Below are positions 5,706 through 8,775 of a stretch of 8,775 nt of DNA, one piece after another; the stretch's first letter is position 1; each line of letters begins with the position of its first letter. The translations under genes were made by a program, and so were the position numbers. Source of the DNA: CAZDYP01 sp964509505. GTDB taxonomy: Bacteria; Chloroflexota; Anaerolineae; JACRMK01. Under the pieces are notes generated by a model. The model was not told the origin of the DNA and did not search any database. It saw only the letters and a list, made by a program, of their open reading frames with translations. The stretch lies in the NCBI GenBank assembly GCA_964509505.1, contig CAZDYP010000195.1, forward strand, positions 1-8,775, read 5' to 3'.

Positions 5706-6448
5706 TGTGCTGCCTCTCGCAACGCTTTAACTTTCGCTGCGTCCGTGACCATCCGCGTATATTCAAGCGGTCGCAATTCGCCGCCCATAAACACACGGTC
5801 ATTGCGAAATTGCATCGGGCTTTCGATGGGCGCGAAGCCTGTTACATGCACTTCGCGCGCGCCGCACTGCGCGATAATCCTGCCGATGTTGCGCGTTGTG
5901 AAGCCACAACCTGGCATGATGATGATGCGATTAGCGGCGCGCGCAATGAGCTCAGTAATGAGCTCAAGTCCTTCTAGCGCTGATGGCTCTTGCCCCGAAG
6001 TCAGCAGCCGATTCACCCCTAACGCGATGAGTGCGTCCAGCGACTCATACGGATCGCGCGAGACATCGAAGGCGCGATGGAACGTGACGCTCAACGGGCG
6101 CGCGAGCTCGACCAACGTCCGCGTGCGCTCCACATCAATTGTGCCATCGGGATTGAGCAAGCCGAAGACGACACCATTCGCCCCGAGCTGCTTGGCAACG
6201 CCAATGTCGTACTTCATGCTCTCAAACTCGGCGTCGGTGTAGCAGAAGTCGCCGCCGCGTGGACGAATCATCATCATGATGTCAATCGTCAGACATTGGC
6301 GCGCAATCGCCAACGTGCCTGCGCTCGGCGTGGTGCCGCCTTCGAGCAAGTTGTCGCACAACTCGATGCGATCAGCGCCGCCTGCTTGCGACGCCAGCGC
6401 CGATTCGAGCGAGTCAACGCAAACTTCGATGAGTAAATCTTTGTTCAT
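5702..6448 (-). CDS. cutC: CutC family protein (copper homeostasis family)
   Basis: This 248-residue TIM-barrel protein shows the complete set of CutC signatures: IEVCVDSLESA (7-17), AGGADRIELC (22-31), LEGGTTPSAG (35-44), MIRPRGGDFCY (60-70), VVFGLL (93-98), TFHRAFD (122-128), LLTSG (149-152 region) and IIMPGCG (176-182). In the last motif Cys181 sits where Gly is usual. The family was named for copper tolerance in E. coli, but its direct biochemical role is unsettled, so the copper link should be read as a family label. The start at 6448 has AAAGGA about 6 bases upstream, in the 17-bp gap after the HEPN gene. The TGA stop overlaps the R2lox ATG by 4 bp, so the two proteins are likely made together. 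The gene appears intact. Confidence 0.96.
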   Translation of the reverse strand: MNKDLLIEVCVDSLESALASQAGGADRIELCDNLLEGGTTPSAGTLAIARQCLTIDIMMMIRPRGGDFCYTDAEFESMKYDIGVAKQLGANGVVFGLLNPDGTIDVERTRTLVELARPLSVTFHRAFDVSRDPYESLDALIALGVNRLLTSGQEPSALEGLELITELIARAANRIIIMPGCGFTTRNIGRIIAQCGAREVHVTGFAPIESPMQFRNDRVFMGGELRPLEYTRMVTDAAKVKALREAAQ

Positions 6449-6465
6449 GCGTGTTCCTTTGTTTT

Positions 6466-6930
6466 TTAAGACATGGCTTGCGCGAAGTGACGCGCCAACG
6501 CAACAGCATGGCGAGCGCGAGGCATCAACTCTGCGACGATTTCCGCCGTGCCAATCTCAGAGAGTGAAAGATGAGGACCGCCCCGCTCATGTCGCCCATA
6601 CGTTGACCCAACATGCCATGGCGCATACTGTTTGACAGCCAAGGCAAGTTGCCGTAACTCCCGTAACATCGTCTTGCCCAAGCGTTTCTCCAGCTTCTTG
6701 CCATAGGTACGAATGACGTTTTGCAAATCTTTGCTGGGATCGTGCGTCCATTCGGGCTCGTAATAATAACTGACGATGACCTTCGCCGCGCACTCTTGAG
6801 CCAGTTGCGCGTACTGCACGATGACCGGGCGCGCATCTGGATTAGCCTGATGCTCTAAGTTCATTTCGGCGCGACTCAAATGTGCTTCCGCATCCGCCAG
6901 CCAACCGCGAAAATCGTTGTCATTATTCAT
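6466..6930 (-). CDS. HEPN domain protein, partner of the adjacent nucleotidyltransferase
   Basis: This 154-residue, mostly helical protein is read from ATG at 6930; an ATG at 6954 would add eight residues, and neither has a strong ribosome site. DFRGWLADAEAHLSRAEMNL (6-25) matches the start of HEPN proteins. QYAQLAQECAAKVIVSYYY (39-57) corresponds to the conserved second helix. The gene overlaps the upstream nucleotidyltransferase, the standard pairing of the MNT/HEPN systems. In studied pairs the HEPN protein is an RNase toxin with an Arg-x4-6-His motif that its partner neutralises by AMP transfer. Here no RNxxxH-type helix motif is seen. The only Arg/His pair with matching spacing is R113 to H120, in what looks like a loop (YGRHERGGPH). 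It may therefore be non-toxic or a divergent member. Confidence 0.83.
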   Translation of the reverse strand: MNNDNDFRGWLADAEAHLSRAEMNLEHQANPDARPVIVQYAQLAQECAAKVIVSYYYEPEWTHDPSKDLQNVIRTYGKKLEKRLGKTMLRELRQLALAVKQYAPWHVGSTYGRHERGGPHLSLSEIGTAEIVAELMPRARHAVALARHFAQAMS

Positions 6931-7447
6931 TGACTCTAAACTCGATGCGCTCATTCCACTTCATGCGCGGCTTATACCATAACCAACGACGCCCATCCCA
7001 CTTCTGTCTTAGTCCTGCGTCTTCCGCTGCCTGCACGACTTTCTTGAACAATTTGCGAATGCCATCGTTGTCAATCACGACCTTTGCATCGGTGCACATC
7101 CGCAGCGCCTCCCAACTGGGCACCTCCTTCACCATCTCTACTGTGTAAACCAGTACCGTCACAGCGCGGCGATAGTGGCTGAGCGCGTCGCGCATGCGAT
7201 GATACCAAGTGCTCATCGTGTCCAACCCATGCCGCCCGCGCATCTTCTTCACGACGACCACAATGTCAATATCGCTGCGCTCGTGCCAATCGTAGCCGCG
7301 CGCCAACGATCCGAAGACCGCGATGCCCTCGGCCTGCTTGAGCTGCTTTTCAGGCAACGCCTGCAAGGCGCGCCGCACGCCGCGAAGGGTGGGTTTGGGT
7401 GGGGGCGGCAGGCGGCGCACCACATAATTGATGTTCATTGCTTTCAT
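6923..7447 (-). CDS. Minimal nucleotidyltransferase (MNT), antitoxin-like partner of HEPN
   Basis: This 174-residue protein of the polymerase beta-like superfamily is read from ATG at 7447, with AGAGA 5 bases upstream; a TTG at 7462 and an ATG at 7438 are alternatives. The nucleotidyltransferase signature is clear: VFGSLARG (44-51), then SDIDIVVV, giving Gly46-Ser47 and Asp59/Asp61. Eleven residues separate GS from DxD, where ten is common in minimal forms. The strand expected to bring the third catalytic Asp reads AVTVLVYT, with Thr97 where many relatives have Asp. A Pro-rich stretch (RLPPPPKP) precedes the core, and a Trp/Arg/Lys-rich tail follows (after about residue 145). Related proteins add AMP to, and silence, the HEPN partner encoded next to them. 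The overlap with the HEPN gene supports that pairing; whether this copy is catalytic is uncertain. Confidence 0.88.
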   Translation of the reverse strand: MKAMNINYVVRRLPPPPKPTLRGVRRALQALPEKQLKQAEGIAVFGSLARGYDWHERSDIDIVVVVKKMRGRHGLDTMSTWYHRMRDALSHYRRAVTVLVYTVEMVKEVPSWEALRMCTDAKVVIDNDGIRKLFKKVVQAAEDAGLRQKWDGRRWLWYKPRMKWNERIEFRVNE

Positions 7448-7466
7448 TGAATCTCTACTCAATTGA

Positions 7467-8775
7467 CTAACTCGCCAGCGCTGCCACCCGTATCGCCGTC
7501 TCTACCACACCCGTGCGCCCATCCCGATACTTCACCTCCGCGCGCACGCTCACCGCTTCGCCGTCGCCATACAGCGCGTGGAGGATGTCGGCATAACGCT
7601 GCTCGACGACGTTGCGGCGCAGCTTGCGGGTGCGCGTCAGCTCGCCCTCGTCGGCGTCGAACTCTTTGTGCAATAACACGAATTTGCGGATGCGCGCCTT
7701 GTCGGGCAATGTCTGGTTGACGCGCTCCACATCTTTGCGAATCAGCTCATACACTTCAGGCTTCTGCGACAGGTCAACATACGTCGTATAGCCCAAGCCG
7801 CGCGCCTCCGCCCATTTGCCGACGTTCTCGAAGTCAATGTTGACGAGCGCCGACAAGAACGGGCGTGTGCGCCCGCCCACCGTCATCACATCTTTAATAT
7901 ATGGGCTGAACTTCAAGCGACCTTCGATGTATTGCGGCGAATACTTCTCGCCGCTCGCCAGCTCCAATAGTTCGGTGACGCGGTCAAGATAGATGAGATG
8001 ACCGTCGTTGTCCGTATGCCCTGCATCGCCCGTGCAATACCAACCGCCGTCAATGATTTTCTCCGCTGTCGCCTTCGGATTTTTGTAATAGCCTTTGAAA
8101 ACGCCGTCTCCCTTCACTTGAATTTCACCCTGCGACGAGATGCGGATCGCCACGCCGGGGAAAGGCTTGCCGACGCTTTCGGCTTTGATATCGTCGGCGC
8201 GATGGATTGTCACAAAGCCTGCTTCGGTCGAGCCGTAAAGTTGGCGCACAGGAATGCCAATCGTGTGAAAGAAGCGCAGCACGTCAGGACTCAACACCGA
8301 CCCAGCAGAGATGGCCAGACGCACACGGTTCAAGCCGAGATTCTCGCGTAATGGGCGATAAATCAATGCATCGCCGAGACGATACAAGAACCGCAACGAT
8401 GAAGGGATTGCTTTCTTGGCATACTGGAATTCGGCAACCTTCTCGCCGATGGGCATGAAGATGTCATACAACTTGCGGTTCAGCCAGTTCGCATCTTGCA
8501 TCCGCACCTGAATCAGCGAGACGACACTCTCCCAAATACGCGGACTGTAAAAGATGGCGTGCGGGCAGATTTCGCGCAAATTCTCGCGCACCGTCTCTGG
8601 CTCTTCGGGAAAGTTGACGATGATGCCCCACATGCAATGCGCGGCGATGCCGATGCCATGCTCAGTAATCCATGCGAGCGGCAAGAACGACAGATATTCA
8701 TCGGTATCGTAGCGCGGGTCAGTCTGGTAGCCAGCCTTTTGCCCTTCGATAAAATTTTTGTGCATCACCATCGCG
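7467..8775 (-). CDS. Long-chain-type acyl-CoA synthetase (AMP-binding), C-terminal part, cut by right edge
   Basis: The frame is open to the right edge, so the first part of the enzyme, including the ATP-binding loop (TSGTTG-type), is missing; what remains begins just after it. Counting from the first Met in view at 8771, motifs of the ANL superfamily are YGSTEAG (179-185), WYCTGD (244-249), YLDR (261-264) and a C-terminal ELTRTRKLRR with the probable catalytic Lys383. The stretch LLELASGEKYSPQYIE (268-283) is the hinge region. The enzyme would activate a carboxylic acid to acyl-CoA through an acyl-adenylate. Ligases of this type are often found beside liv-type transporter genes, which suggests that they activate the imported acid. 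The exact substrate cannot be read from the sequence. The stop lies 19 bp before the nucleotidyltransferase start. Confidence 0.94.
   Translation of the reverse strand, partial: AMVMHKNFIEGQKAGYQTDPRYDTDEYLSFLPLAWITEHGIGIAAHCMWGIIVNFPEEPETVRENLREICPHAIFYSPRIWESVVSLIQVRMQDANWLNRKLYDIFMPIGEKVAEFQYAKKAIPSSLRFLYRLGDALIYRPLRENLGLNRVRLAISAGSVLSPDVLRFFHTIGIPVRQLYGSTEAGFVTIHRADDIKAESVGKPFPGVAIRISSQGEIQVKGDGVFKGYYKNPKATAEKIIDGGWYCTGDAGHTDNDGHLIYLDRVTELLELASGEKYSPQYIEGRLKFSPYIKDVMTVGGRTRPFLSALVNIDFENVGKWAEARGLGYTTYVDLSQKPEVYELIRKDVERVNQTLPDKARIRKFVLLHKEFDADEGELTRTRKLRRNVVEQRYADILHALYGDGEAVSVRAEVKYRDGRTGVVETAIRVAALAS

Noticed and set aside
5664..6242. Plus-strand open frame of 192 codons
   Set aside because: It is antisense to cutC and the R2lox start; Ser/Ala/Arg-rich with no recognisable motif.

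Overview
The window is a single block of ten genes, all on the minus strand, so transcription runs from high to low coordinates. There is no RNA gene, CRISPR array, transposase or recognisable origin, and no gene-free stretch longer than 300 bases. The protein types, moderately high GC and spacers filled with short heptamer-type tandem repeats suggest an environmental bacterium, most plausibly a member of the Chloroflexota. That placement is inference from protein resemblance only.

In transcription order: a long-chain-type acyl-CoA synthetase cut by the right edge (7467-8775); a minimal nucleotidyltransferase and HEPN pair (7447-6466); CutC (6448-5702), overlapping by 4 bp an R2-like ligand-binding oxidase (5705-4884); then a branched-chain amino acid type (HAAT/Liv) ABC transporter with permease LivH (4750-3854), permease LivM (3739-2672), lipoprotein substrate-binding protein (2485-1205) and ATPase LivF (1103-309). 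LivF overlaps by 4 bp the start of a MetX-like alpha/beta hydrolase cut by the left edge (312-1).

Acyl-CoA ligase next to liv transporter genes is a known arrangement in several bacterial phyla. It suggests uptake of an organic acid, followed by CoA activation, rather than simple amino acid uptake. The coupled hydrolase may process an ester or acyl group of the same substrate. LivG, the second ATPase, is not in the window and may lie beyond the right edge. The nucleotidyltransferase/HEPN and CutC/oxidase genes sit between the ligase and the permeases and look like an insertion into the transport cluster.

The most unusual structure is in the spacers. All four spacers beside the liv genes (R2lox-livH, livH-livM, livM-SBP, SBP-livF) carry 6-8 base repeat units arranged as inverted arms, able to form long imperfect hairpins. 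The other junctions are overlapped or only 17-19 bp long and have no repeats. The repeats supply stop codons and last residues of some neighbours. In front of the binding-protein gene, an AT-rich repeat separates two strong in-frame ribosome binding site and start pairs.
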